A DNA stretch of 20,131 nucleotides from an uncultured Romboutsia sp. (GTDB lineage Bacteria > Bacillota > Clostridia > Peptostreptococcales > Peptostreptococcaceae). The notes below the pieces were generated by a model that was not told the origin of the DNA, did not search any database, and saw only the letters and a program-made list of their open reading frames with translations. Both the position numbers and the translations under genes were made by a program. Shown here piece after piece: positions 1 to 7,759 of the stretch (the first letter of the stretch is position 1; every line of letters begins with the position of its first letter). The stretch is from assembly GCA_937880075.1 (NCBI GenBank), contig CALFLM010000030.1:1-20131 (forward strand), read 5' to 3'.

Positions 1-84
1 CATAATACTAAAGAACATATAAGATTGGAGTTTTCTGATATATATTATATTAGAAAAAATATGATAGTAAACTTACAGATATGA
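1..84 (+). CDS. 3' end of an unidentified gene (partial)
   Basis: Frame 1 is open from the window edge to a TGA at 82-84, giving a 27-residue C-terminal tail rich in Ile, Tyr and charged residues (it ends MIVNLQI). A hairpin with a T tract starts four bases after the stop, which is what the end of a + strand gene should look like. The fragment is too short to assign to a family. In such AT-rich DNA a run of 27 open codons can also arise by chance, so the call rests mostly on the terminator. Confidence 0.4.
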   Translation, partial: HNTKEHIRLEFSDIYYIRKNMIVNLQI

Positions 85-87
85 AAT

Positions 88-120
88 AAAAAAAGAAAAG
101 CAAATGCTTTTCTTTTTTTA
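88..120. terminator. Bidirectional rho-independent terminator
   Basis: A run of A and AAAGAAAAGCA is mirrored after a very short loop by TGCTTTTCTTTTTTT. Flanking A and T runs let it work in both directions. It would end the partial + strand gene at 84 and the minus-strand ferredoxin gene that stops at 121. Confidence 0.75.
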
Positions 121-291
121 TTACTCCGGTTGAGGAGCATCAACTGGACATACACTATTGCATGTACCACATTCTATACATATATTTTCATCTATTATGT
201 ATTTATCATCCCCTGCAGATATGCAGTTAACTGGACATTCTGGCTCGCAAGCTCCACAGCTTATGCAAGCATCTGTTATAAAGTAAGCCAT
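121..291 (-). CDS. 2[4Fe-4S] bacterial-type ferredoxin
   Basis: This is a 56-residue acidic electron carrier of the clostridial ferredoxin type. Two cluster-binding motifs are visible: CISCGACEPECP (Cys 9, 12, 15, 19) and CIECGTCNSVCP (Cys 38, 41, 44, 48). Each cluster takes three Cys from one motif and the fourth from the other. The length matches the classical 55-60 residue family and there is no extension. The ATG at 291 is fixed by an excellent Shine-Dalgarno (AAGGAGGT on the minus strand, 300-307) eight bases upstream. It is transcribed alone and ends at a terminator. Such ferredoxins accept electrons from 2-oxoacid oxidoreductases such as the IorAB encoded further along, but that pairing is inference. 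Confidence 0.95.
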   Translation of the reverse strand: MAYFITDACISCGACEPECPVNCISAGDDKYIIDENICIECGTCNSVCPVDAPQPE

Positions 292-388
292 TTATAACTA
301 CCTCCTTAAAAAAATAGTACAAAATATATAATTCCCCAAATTTATAATTTTAATCACCAATATTATAAATATCTTACAAATTTGTACT

Positions 389-417
389 TTGATTTATTTT
401 ATATAACAAGGTATAAT
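389..417 (+). promoter_or_regulatory. Sigma-A-type promoter for the glycosyltransferase gene
   Basis: TTGATT at 389-394 and a perfect TATAAT at 412-417 are separated by 17 bases, 27 bases before the start codon at 445. It would drive the glycosyltransferase and the CxxC gene downstream. Confidence 0.65.
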
Positions 418-444
418 TAAATTTATAATATTTAGGAGGATCAT

Positions 445-1383
445 ATGAATTATAATAATAATGATGATAATAGAATAAGAAGAAAAAAAGTAAGCTCAAA
501 TGATTATAATTATAAATCTAAACAACATCAAAGATATTATGAAGAAAAAGTAAGACTAGACAATGCAAGTTATGAAAGAAAAATAGAAAATGATAAAATA
601 AAAAGAGATAATACAAATAAGGTTAATAGAAGTCGTAGAAGTAGTAGAAGTAGTAGAAGAAAGAAGAATAAAAAAAGAGGATTTAAACTAGCAAAGGTAT
701 TTTTAATAGTTACATTGGCTTTATTTGTTGTATTATCAACAGTGGGATCAGTATTTGTAGTATATTCTTTAAGTGATACCAAAGTTATAAATAAAGATAT
801 ATTAAGAGAGAATTATATAAGTAGTGAGTTAGTTGATGATAATGAAATACCAAAATACTTAAAAGAGGCATTAGTTTCTATAGAAGATGAAAGATTTTAT
901 GAACACAAAGGTGTAGATATTATATCTTTAATAAGATCATTGTTACACAACATATTTTCAGATACTACTCAAGGTGGAAGTACTATAGAAATGCAAATAT
1001 CTAAAAATCTTTTAACTAGTGATGATAGAACAATGAAAAGAAAGATAAAAGATATTTACTATGCTACTCAAATGGATAAATTTATGACTAAGGATGAAAT
1101 ACTATGTACTTATTTAAATAATGTTTATTTTGGCAAATCAGCTTATGGAGTAGGGAAAGCTTCAAAAGTATACTTTGGAAAAAATGTAAAAGACTTAACT
1201 CTAGCTCAAAGTGCTATGTTGGTAGGAATAACTAATAGTCCTGCAAAATATAAAGAGCATAGAGAAGCTAAAAAAAGACAAGAAGTTATATTATACAAGA
1301 TGAAAGAACTTGGCTATATAGATGAAGAGGAATACTCACAGGCGATAAGTGAAAAGGTTCCATTTAAATCAGAAATAGAATAA
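445..1383 (+). CDS. Monofunctional peptidoglycan glycosyltransferase (GT51)
   Basis: A 312-residue membrane-anchored transglycosylase related to MtgA and to the N-terminal module of class A penicillin-binding proteins. Such enzymes polymerise lipid II into glycan strands on the outer face of the membrane. Residues 1-80 form a very basic, Asn/Arg/Lys-rich cytoplasmic tail. About 82-109 is one membrane segment. The GT51 domain fills 115-312. Visible motifs are EDERFYEHKG (catalytic Glu147), GGSTIEMQ (177-184), RKIKD (199-203), YLNNVYFG (223-230) and LTLAQSAMLVG. There is no transpeptidase domain. Two motifs depart from the family: the usual GGSTITQQ reads GGSTIEMQ, and the second conserved acid, normally Glu in RKxKE, is Asp203. 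Activity may therefore be altered. The start is set by AGGAGG at 434-439. The CxxC gene follows 17 bases downstream, so the two are probably co-transcribed. Confidence 0.88.
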   Translation: MNYNNNDDNRIRRKKVSSNDYNYKSKQHQRYYEEKVRLDNASYERKIENDKIKRDNTNKVNRSRRSSRSSRRKKNKKRGFKLAKVFLIVTLALFVVLSTVGSVFVVYSLSDTKVINKDILRENYISSELVDDNEIPKYLKEALVSIEDERFYEHKGVDIISLIRSLLHNIFSDTTQGGSTIEMQISKNLLTSDDRTMKRKIKDIYYATQMDKFMTKDEILCTYLNNVYFGKSAYGVGKASKVYFGKNVKDLTLAQSAMLVGITNSPAKYKEHREAKKRQEVILYKMKELGYIDEEEYSQAISEKVPFKSEIE

Positions 1384-1400
1384 AGTAAAGAGGTGATAAT

Positions 1401-1820
1401 ATGAGTGAATATAAATTTACTTACGAAGATACAGAATATGTATTAAATAAAGATAATTGTAGTGAATTAATTAATGATGAAGAAAAGCCAGTTAAAGGTA
1501 TAACAGTTGATAATGTATTAAATATGTTAAATGAAGCAGATGATGTTGACTTTGATATAGAATATTATCAAGAAGCATGTCCTGAGTGTTTAGCAGGTGT
1601 AAAAGAAAAACAGAAGTTTTTTGGATTTTTAGAGTATCATTTTTATATACTTACAAAAAATGGAGAGTATGTAATAAGTGATATAAGTAAAGAGTATAAA
1701 GGGTTATCATTTAACAAATTATCTAGACAAGGTAAAGTTGATGATAGTTATATAGTGAGTATAATAATTTGTGAAAAATGCCAAGATTATATAATTCAAA
1801 TAGAAAATTGTATAATATAA
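1401..1820 (+). CDS. Small protein with two CxxC pairs (possibly DUF3785)
   Basis: A 139-residue acidic protein with no signal peptide or membrane segment. It has two widely spaced Cys pairs, CPEC at 60-63 and CEKC at 124-127, which could together bind one metal ion or form a redox site. Its length, N-terminal style and Cys pattern resemble the clostridial family of unknown function DUF3785, but I assign that from memory without an alignment. The start is supported by AGAGGTGAT about six bases upstream. It lies 17 bases after the glycosyltransferase gene and ends at a strong terminator, so the two appear to form a bicistronic unit. No function can be inferred. Confidence 0.8.
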   Translation: MSEYKFTYEDTEYVLNKDNCSELINDEEKPVKGITVDNVLNMLNEADDVDFDIEYYQEACPECLAGVKEKQKFFGFLEYHFYILTKNGEYVISDISKEYKGLSFNKLSRQGKVDDSYIVSIIICEKCQDYIIQIENCII

Positions 1821-1848
1821 AAAAGTCTACTGTAATGTAGACTTTTTT
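1819..1848. terminator. Bidirectional terminator between convergent genes
   Basis: The stem GTCTAC/GTAGAC (1825-1830 with 1837-1842) carries a six-base loop and is flanked by an A run on the left and six T on the right. It separates the CxxC gene from the convergent SIMPL gene, whose stop begins at 1851. Confidence 0.85.
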
Positions 1849-1850
1849 AG

Positions 1851-2504
1851 TTAACATAAAACAGTAGTAAATATTGCTTCAATTTCTGCAGTAATTTTAA
1901 CTATACCAGATGATAGATCTTGCTGAGAAGATACAAATGATTTAGAAGAAGAGTAAGCAATAGAGTATAAAGAAGAACTTTTTTCAATTATTTTAAATGG
2001 AGCTGGATTGAATTTAATATTAAAACTACTAGCTAGCAAGCTTGCCTTATTAAGTGCATCCTTACTAGCTTTTTTTAGTGCTTTACTGTAATAATAACTT
2101 GGATTAGATAGTAAGAAGTCTACGCTTATATTATCGTTAGCACCATTTTCTATAGCTAAAGAATAAATGTTCTTTAATTTTGATATATTATGTATCATAA
2201 CGGTAATTAAATTAGTTACAATAAATGATAATTGCTGGTTATCACATCCAATATAGTTTCTAGTAACTAATATATCTTTAGTGTTTATGTCTTCCTTAGG
2301 TATACCATAGTCAATTAAGCTAGCAATTAAGTTTTCAAGTGTTTGTAAATTTTTATCTTTAGCTTCTTCAGCGCTTTTACTATCACTTGTTATTCCTAGA
2401 TTTAATCTAATTAAATCAGACTCAACTTCTAAATATCCAACTCCGTTAACGGATAAAGATCCTTTATCTGTTGGAATATACATTTTACCATTTCTAAACT
2501 GCAT
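1851..2504 (-). CDS. SIMPL-domain (DUF541) protein
   Basis: A 217-residue protein. Residues 14 to about 210 read as a SIMPL/DUF541 domain: SLSVNGVGYLEVESDLIRLNLGI near the start, a middle segment of the type 'GIPKEDINTKDILV', the IVTNLITVMIHNISKL strand-helix region, and a C-terminal SSGIVKITAEIEAIF strand. The family is named for mouse SIMPL; bacterial members are mostly uncharacterised and many are exported. This one starts without a signal peptide, so it is probably cytoplasmic. I chose the ATG at 2504 because GGAGGT (2514-2519) lies nine bases ahead. The frame stays open to 2618, but that extension has no comparable site. It is convergent with the CxxC gene and divergent from the sensor kinase. 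Confidence 0.8.
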   Translation of the reverse strand: MQFRNGKMYIPTDKGSLSVNGVGYLEVESDLIRLNLGITSDSKSAEEAKDKNLQTLENLIASLIDYGIPKEDINTKDILVTRNYIGCDNQQLSFIVTNLITVMIHNISKLKNIYSLAIENGANDNISVDFLLSNPSYYYSKALKKASKDALNKASLLASSFNIKFNPAPFKIIEKSSSLYSIAYSSSKSFVSSQQDLSSGIVKITAEIEAIFTTVLC

Positions 2505-2936
2505 AAAAATAGTACCTCCATACCATAAATTATATCTATTAATAAATATATGAATGGTATAGATATATATACTAAATTTAAAGAGAGTATATCTAACAGT
2601 ATTATTTTTAATTAGCAAAGTTATTTATATTCTGATTGTGTAAATAAACCTAAAAATTATTCTTAATATTCGGAGCGGAAGATGATTTGACTTTAGTTAA
2701 ATGCATTGTAATTCTGAGTATATGTTTAGTGAATAATTCTGAATTTATAATGGAGAAATATCAAGTAAAAGAAACTAAATTTAGGGATAATAGAAAGTAT
2801 ACAATTGATACAATAGTAGCTGATTATATATATATATTTAGTATAAAATCACTTGTAAATATCAATATGACGGTGTAGAATAATGTAGAATGATACGGAG
2901 AAATATGGAAAGGTAGATAGATATTTAATAAAGACT
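2505..2936. other. Long intergenic region before the sensor kinase
   Basis: 432 bases lie between the divergent SIMPL and kinase genes. They hold a plausible kinase promoter (2853-2881), an alternative TTGATA-N16-TATATA at 2805-2832, and a short direct repeat of GTAGAAT at 2875-2891. A 63-codon open frame (2687-2878, TTG start) has no ribosome-binding site and resembles nothing I know. No structured RNA element was recognised. Confidence 0.5.
2853..2881 (+). promoter_or_regulatory. Probable promoter of the sensor kinase gene
   Basis: TTGTAA at 2853-2858 and TAGAAT at 2876-2881 are 17 bases apart, 55 bases before the kinase start. The -10 box matches consensus at five of six positions and the -35 box at four. 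Confidence 0.45.
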
Positions 2937-5900
2937 ATGAAAAGTAATAAAAAACTAAAACAAATGTTAGCTATGGTTTGTATACTTTTTTGTATGAATA
3001 TTAGCACAAGCTATGCCAATATAATTGAAAATTATAATTTTAAAAATATCACGATTGAAGATGGTTTATCTCAATCTACTATAAGAACTATATATCAGGA
3101 TAGTAAAGATTATATATGGATAGGAACTCAGGACGGTCTTAATAGATATAATGGATATATATGGGTTTCAACTACAAATGGATTAAGTAGAATCGATACT
3201 AATGAAGATAAGATAAGAAATTATTACTCAGAAAAAGATAATGGTAATTTATATGATAGTAATCTATGGAGTATGCTTTATACTACAGAAGGTAATCTTA
3301 TTGTTTTTTCAATAAATGGAATTAATTTGTACGATGAAGAAAAAGATACATTTAATAGTGTGATGTTAAAAGAAAATAAGCTTAAAAGTCGATTTATATA
3401 TTCGGCAAAAGAAGATTCTAATGGTCATATATGGGTTGGGACTGATAAGGGGCTTGTAGAATTAGATAAAGATTTAAATCTAGTAAAATATTATAAAGAT
3501 ACCATAGGAGAAATTGATGTATATAATATATATGAGGACTTAAAAGGGAATCTATGGGTTTGCACTATAGGTAATGGATTATTTAGAATAAATTTAAATG
3601 ATAAAAGCGTAAAGCATTACAAAAACAGTACAAGTCCGTTTTCAATATCAAGTAATAATATAAGAGATGCGATAAATGATTCAAATGGAGGACTTTGGAT
3701 TGCTACGGATAAAGGGATTTGCTCTTTTGATTATGAAACTGAAAAATTTACAACATATAGTAAAAAAGCATATGAGAGTAATACTTTAATAAGTAACTCA
3801 ATAAATTTCTTATTTAAAGATAAAAGTGGACTTATGTGGGTAGGTACAAATAATGGAATATCCACGTTTAATCCAGATACTAACTTTTTACACTTTAAGT
3901 CAGATCCATATGATGATAATAGTATAAGTGGAGATATAATTTATGGTATACATAAAGATGATGATGATATAGTATGGATGGGAACTAGTGAACAAGGTAT
4001 AAATATCATGGATGAAAAAGAGGTTAAGTATTTAAAGACAGAAAATAGTAATTTACTTAGTAATACAATACACGATATAACTGGTTATAAAGATAAAGTA
4101 TTTATCGGAACCAATAAAGGTTTATCAGTTTTAGTTAAAGATAGTGAAAATTACACTATAATAAACTATACAGAAAAAGAAGGTTTGCCATCAAATATAA
4201 TAACATATCTGTTTGTAGACTCTAAAGGATATTTATTTGTAGGAACTAAAAATGGACTAGCTATATTAGATTCAAATAATAATAAACTTATAGATGTTAC
4301 ATATATGCTTGATAATATAGGTGTATCAGATAAATTTATAGGAGCTATTTATGAAGACTCAAAAGGAAATTATTATATCGGATGCTTTTTAGGAGGAGGA
4401 TTAATAAAAATTAATCCAAATACTAAGGAATATAAAATATATAAAAATATTAAGAATGATGAAACTAGTATAAGCAATAACTGTGTAACTTTTATAAATG
4501 AGGATTTAAATGGAAATATATTAGTTGGAACAGGATATGGATTAAATATTCTTGACGTGAATAAAGATACTTTTAAAAGATATACAGAAAAAGATGGACT
4601 TATAAATAATACTATATACGGTATATTAGTTGATGATAACAATAACATATGGATGAGTACAAATGGAGGGATATCTAAACTTTGCACTAAAGAAAATGTG
4701 TTTGAGAATTTTACTATAGTAGACGGTCTTCAATCTAATGAGTTTAATGGAAGGGCATGCTTTAAGGCTAAAACTGGAAATATGTATTTTGGTGGTATAA
4801 ATGGGTTTAATGTTATTAATCCTAATAATATAAATGTATCTAAATTTAAACCAAATGTTATACTAGATAGTGTTGAAGTAAATGGAGTAAATAAAAAAGA
4901 TATATCTAATACTAAACTTAAGTATAGGGAAAATAATATAAAAATAAGATTTTTTACAAATGATTATAAGAATACAAAAACAACTCAATACTACTATAAA
5001 CTAGATGGTCTATCTAATAATTGGTATACAACAAAAAATGACTCAATTGTATTTGCTAATTTAAGTGATGGTGACTATACATTAAGAATAAAAGCTAAGA
5101 CACAGCATGGAGTTATGGGAGAAGAAAGTGTAGTTAAGTTTACCATTAGACCTCCCTTTTGGAAAAGTAAATATGCAATATGTTTATACTTATTATTTGT
5201 AGTTGCATTGATAATTAGACATAAACACGAGGTAAATAAACTAGATAGAGCGGTTAATGAAAAAACTGTTGATTTAAGATATCAGATGGATAAAAATGAA
5301 GCATTATTCAAAAAGGTATTAACATTAGAGAAAAATAAAAATAATTACTTTATTAATTTATCTCATGAGCTTAGAACACCTCTAAATGTATTAACTAGTA
5401 TTAATCAATTAGTAAAAGAACTTTGTAAGAAAGATTCATTTATAACTCCTGAAAAGTTATCTTATTATATGGATATGATGGAGAGAAATACTTCTAGGTT
5501 ATTAAACTTAATTAATAATATAATTGATAATACAAAAATTGAAAATAATAGTTATATATTAACTAAAACAGATGAGGATATAGTTTATTTAGTAGAAGAA
5601 ACGGTATTTGATATGAAAGACCATATCGAGGGAAAAGGCATTGAATTAATTTTTGATACAGATGTAGAAGAGAAAACTGTTAGATGTGATAAAACAGAAA
5701 TAGAAAGATGTATTGTAAATCTAGTTGGTAATGCTGTTAAATTTACCAATGAAGGTGGATTAATCGAAGTAACTGTAAGTGACTTAGATGATAAAGTAAA
5801 AATATCAGTAAAAGATAATGGTATAGGTATTAGTGAAGAAAATAAAAAGTTAATATTTGATAGATTTAATCAAGTTGTAGATGAAAGCGCTGAATTAAAA

Positions 5901-6029
5901 GGAGGAAGTGGTTTAGGATTAACTATTTGTAAACAGCTTATAACACTTCATGGTGGAGATATATACTTAGAAAGTGAAGTTGAAGTAGGTAGTGAGTTTA
6001 CAATAATACTTCCTGTAAATAATGATTAA
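2937..6029 (+). CDS. Two-component propeller sensor histidine kinase
   Basis: A 1030-residue membrane sensor kinase. A signal peptide (1-27, cleavage near SYA) leads an extracellular region of about 14 regulator-propeller motifs of the type IWIGTxxGLxRxD (first at 58, last at 615), enough for two seven-bladed propellers. A Y_Y_Y-like domain (about 660-738) and one membrane segment (about 745-761) follow. The cytoplasmic part has a coiled linker, a HisKA domain with NLSHELRTP (phospho-acceptor His810), and an ATPase domain with the N box (Asn928, Asn932), DNGIGI (960-965), FDRF and GGSGLGL (989-995). The layout resembles Bacteroides hybrid sensors, but there is no receiver or AraC-type domain. 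The second propeller motif follows the first by only 16 residues instead of 41-49. The ribosome-binding site is weak, and no other in-frame start lies downstream of the stop at 2886. No cognate response regulator is present, and the ligand is unknown. Confidence 0.93.
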   Translation: MKSNKKLKQMLAMVCILFCMNISTSYANIIENYNFKNITIEDGLSQSTIRTIYQDSKDYIWIGTQDGLNRYNGYIWVSTTNGLSRIDTNEDKIRNYYSEKDNGNLYDSNLWSMLYTTEGNLIVFSINGINLYDEEKDTFNSVMLKENKLKSRFIYSAKEDSNGHIWVGTDKGLVELDKDLNLVKYYKDTIGEIDVYNIYEDLKGNLWVCTIGNGLFRINLNDKSVKHYKNSTSPFSISSNNIRDAINDSNGGLWIATDKGICSFDYETEKFTTYSKKAYESNTLISNSINFLFKDKSGLMWVGTNNGISTFNPDTNFLHFKSDPYDDNSISGDIIYGIHKDDDDIVWMGTSEQGINIMDEKEVKYLKTENSNLLSNTIHDITGYKDKVFIGTNKGLSVLVKDSENYTIINYTEKEGLPSNIITYLFVDSKGYLFVGTKNGLAILDSNNNKLIDVTYMLDNIGVSDKFIGAIYEDSKGNYYIGCFLGGGLIKINPNTKEYKIYKNIKNDETSISNNCVTFINEDLNGNILVGTGYGLNILDVNKDTFKRYTEKDGLINNTIYGILVDDNNNIWMSTNGGISKLCTKENVFENFTIVDGLQSNEFNGRACFKAKTGNMYFGGINGFNVINPNNINVSKFKPNVILDSVEVNGVNKKDISNTKLKYRENNIKIRFFTNDYKNTKTTQYYYKLDGLSNNWYTTKNDSIVFANLSDGDYTLRIKAKTQHGVMGEESVVKFTIRPPFWKSKYAICLYLLFVVALIIRHKHEVNKLDRAVNEKTVDLRYQMDKNEALFKKVLTLEKNKNNYFINLSHELRTPLNVLTSINQLVKELCKKDSFITPEKLSYYMDMMERNTSRLLNLINNIIDNTKIENNSYILTKTDEDIVYLVEETVFDMKDHIEGKGIELIFDTDVEEKTVRCDKTEIERCIVNLVGNAVKFTNEGGLIEVTVSDLDDKVKISVKDNGIGISEENKKLIFDRFNQVVDESAELKGGSGLGLTICKQLITLHGGDIYLESEVEVGSEFTIILPVNND

Positions 6030-6084
6030 GTAATAGAAGAAATTCTAGTTTAATTATTTTTCGAAGTTGCTTAAAAAACAAAGT

Positions 6085-6129
6085 AAAATTAGATTTTATT
6101 GAAAATAAATTAATAAAATCTAATTTTTT
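6085..6129 (+). terminator. Terminator of the sensor kinase gene
   Basis: AATTAGATTTTATT pairs with AATAAAATCTAATT across an 11-base loop, and the right arm runs into a T tract ending at 6129. It lies about 55 bases after the kinase stop. Confidence 0.75.
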
Positions 6130-6195
6130 AAAGCGATAATTGTTACAAATCCAAATGTTATATCAATTAAAGTTGACTATGCTTATTGATAAATA

Positions 6196-6231
6196 AAAAA
6201 TAATGCCTAGATAATTCTAGGCATTATTTTT
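6196..6231. terminator. Second, bidirectional terminator
   Basis: A perfect stem (AATAATGCCTAGA with TCTAGGCATTATT) closes a four-base TAAT loop and is flanked by A and T runs. It backs up the terminator about 100 bases upstream and insulates the aminotransferase operon. Confidence 0.85.
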
Positions 6232-6474
6232 ATGCTATTTCAGATGTATTGTTTATATTTAAGCTAACTTAGTAAAATAAAAAATTCGCTTAGTTAATTT
6301 AGTCAACGATATATCTTTGCTATAGCTACGGATACATCCATTGATTGAGCCACTGTGTGGGCAAATCCTATTCATTATATAAAATAGTTTTAAAAAGAAA
6401 AAGTATAGAATAAAATATATAATAGTATGATATATGCTTTTATTAATTATTAAAATAAAAAAGGGGGATTTTTT

Positions 6475-7728
6475 ATGGGAGAAACAATGGTTGCAAAACA
6501 TGCTAATTGGCCGAGGGTTGATGACCCAATTTTTAATATATCAGAAAGAGCTCAAAATGCTATAAAAAATTTAGGTAAGGAAAATGTAATAAATGCTACT
6601 ATAGGAGCATTAACAGATGATGATGGAAATCTTATAACTCTAAACACTGTATTTGATGAATATAAGTCATTACCAAACTCTGAAATAGCAGCATATGCAT
6701 CAATAGCAGGTCAAAAGGATTATTTAGAAGCAGTGAAAAAAGCTTGTTTTAAAGACTTTATGCCAGATGCACATATAAGAGAAGTTGCAACTCCTGGTGG
6801 AAGTGGAGCTATAAAACTTGCAGTATGGAATTACACTAATGAAGGTGATGAAATATTAACTTCAGATTGGTTTTGGAGTCCATATGTAAGCATAAGTGAA
6901 GAAGTAGGAAGAAAATTAACAACATATCAACTATTCGATGAAAATAATAATTTCAATTTTAATTCTTTTAGGGAAAAATTCTTATATATAGCATCTCGAC
7001 AAGAAAGAATATTCACTATATTAAACACACCAGCACACAACCCAACAGGATATAGCGTTCCAGATAATGATTGGGATAAAATATTAAACTTATCAAAAGA
7101 AGTAGCTCAAAATCCAGAGAAAAAAATAATACTATTTGTAGATGTTGCATACATCGACTTTGTAAAAGATGATGATATATGTAGAAAGTTCTTTAAAAAA
7201 TTCACAAACCTTCCAGAAAATATATTAGTTATAGTTGGATTTAGTATGTCAAAGGGATTTACTTCCTATGGAATGAGGATGGGAGCAGCTATTTGTATAT
7301 CATCTAGTGAGGATGTAGCAGAGCAATTCTATTATTCTTGTGTTCATTCATGCAGAGCTAACTGGTCAAATTGTAATAGAGGTCCTATGAAGGTTCTTAC
7401 TAATATAATAAATAATCCTAAAAAGTATAAAGAATTTATTGATGAAAAGAAAATATACAAAGATATGTTAAGTCAAAGAGCTAATGCATTTGTGGAAGGT
7501 GCTAAAAAATGTGAACTTGATATTCTTCCATATATAGATGGATTCTTTATAAGTATACCATGTGAAGATCCTAAAGCTGTTAGTGAAGAATTAACTAAAG
7601 ATAATGTATTTGTAGTACCGCTTAAAAAGGGACTTAGATTTGCAGTATGTGCAGTATCAGAAGAAAAATGTGCTATTGCACCAAGTATTATAAAAAATGC
7701 ACTAGAATATGTTTTAGCTAGAGGTTAA
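6475..7728 (+). CDS. PLP-dependent aminotransferase (aromatic/aspartate type)
   Basis: A 417-residue fold-type I aminotransferase, class I/II. Landmarks are GGSGA (108-112, cofactor phosphate), LNTPAHNPTG (183-192, Asn189), FVDVAYID (Asp223 and Tyr226 contacting the pyridine ring), SMSKGFTSYGMRMG (Schiff-base Lys260, Arg267) and GLRFAV (Arg388, the expected substrate-carboxylate arginine). This pattern is closest to the tyrosine/aspartate aminotransferase group. Its place 31 bases upstream of iorA suggests that it converts Phe, Tyr or Trp to the arylpyruvate consumed by IorAB, with 2-oxoglutarate or another oxoacid as amino acceptor; that substrate is inference. The start is set by AAGGGGG seven bases ahead. 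It is the first gene of the aminotransferase-iorA-iorB operon. AspC-like specificity cannot be excluded from sequence. Confidence 0.88.
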   Translation: MGETMVAKHANWPRVDDPIFNISERAQNAIKNLGKENVINATIGALTDDDGNLITLNTVFDEYKSLPNSEIAAYASIAGQKDYLEAVKKACFKDFMPDAHIREVATPGGSGAIKLAVWNYTNEGDEILTSDWFWSPYVSISEEVGRKLTTYQLFDENNNFNFNSFREKFLYIASRQERIFTILNTPAHNPTGYSVPDNDWDKILNLSKEVAQNPEKKIILFVDVAYIDFVKDDDICRKFFKKFTNLPENILVIVGFSMSKGFTSYGMRMGAAICISSSEDVAEQFYYSCVHSCRANWSNCNRGPMKVLTNIINNPKKYKEFIDEKKIYKDMLSQRANAFVEGAKKCELDILPYIDGFFISIPCEDPKAVSEELTKDNVFVVPLKKGLRFAVCAVSEEKCAIAPSIIKNALEYVLARG

Positions 7729-7759
7729 AAATATAAATATTTATGGGGGAAACCAAGCT

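Larger units (their letters stand above)
6030..6474. other. Intergenic region with two terminators
   Basis: 445 bases separate the kinase from the aminotransferase operon. The left half holds two terminators (6085-6129 and 6196-6231). The right half contains a locally GC-richer stretch at about 6325-6370 that I cannot explain, and a possible TATAAT (6418-6423) without a convincing -35 box. AAGGGGG precedes the aminotransferase start. A minus-strand open frame here lacks a credible start and is not called. Confidence 0.5.

Noticed and set aside
570..782. Minus-strand Leu-rich frame opposite the glycosyltransferase tail
   Set aside because: Antisense of the Arg/Lys-rich AGA/AAG codons, which reads as Leu/Phe; not a gene.
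2505..2618. 38-residue N-terminal extension of the SIMPL protein, which might have supplied a membrane segment
   Set aside because: GGAGGT sits exactly before the ATG at 2504, and the extension is unlike a normal signal peptide and has no comparable site.
2687..2878. 63-codon + strand open frame between the SIMPL and kinase genes
   Set aside because: TTG start without a Shine-Dalgarno, no family resemblance, and the proposed kinase promoter overlaps its end.
2640..2936. Possible c-di-GMP or other riboswitch before the sensor kinase
   Set aside because: No recognisable conserved riboswitch core in this stretch.
6240..6474. Possible T-box or sigma-54 control of the aminotransferase-ior operon
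   Set aside because: No AGGGTGGNACCGCG-type T-box core and no TGGCAC-N5-TTGC element was found.
6259..6501. 80-codon minus-strand open frame overlapping the aminotransferase start
   Set aside because: No ribosome-binding site, overlaps the start and ribosome-binding site of a clear gene, and its first half is low-complexity hydrophobic text from AT-rich spacer.
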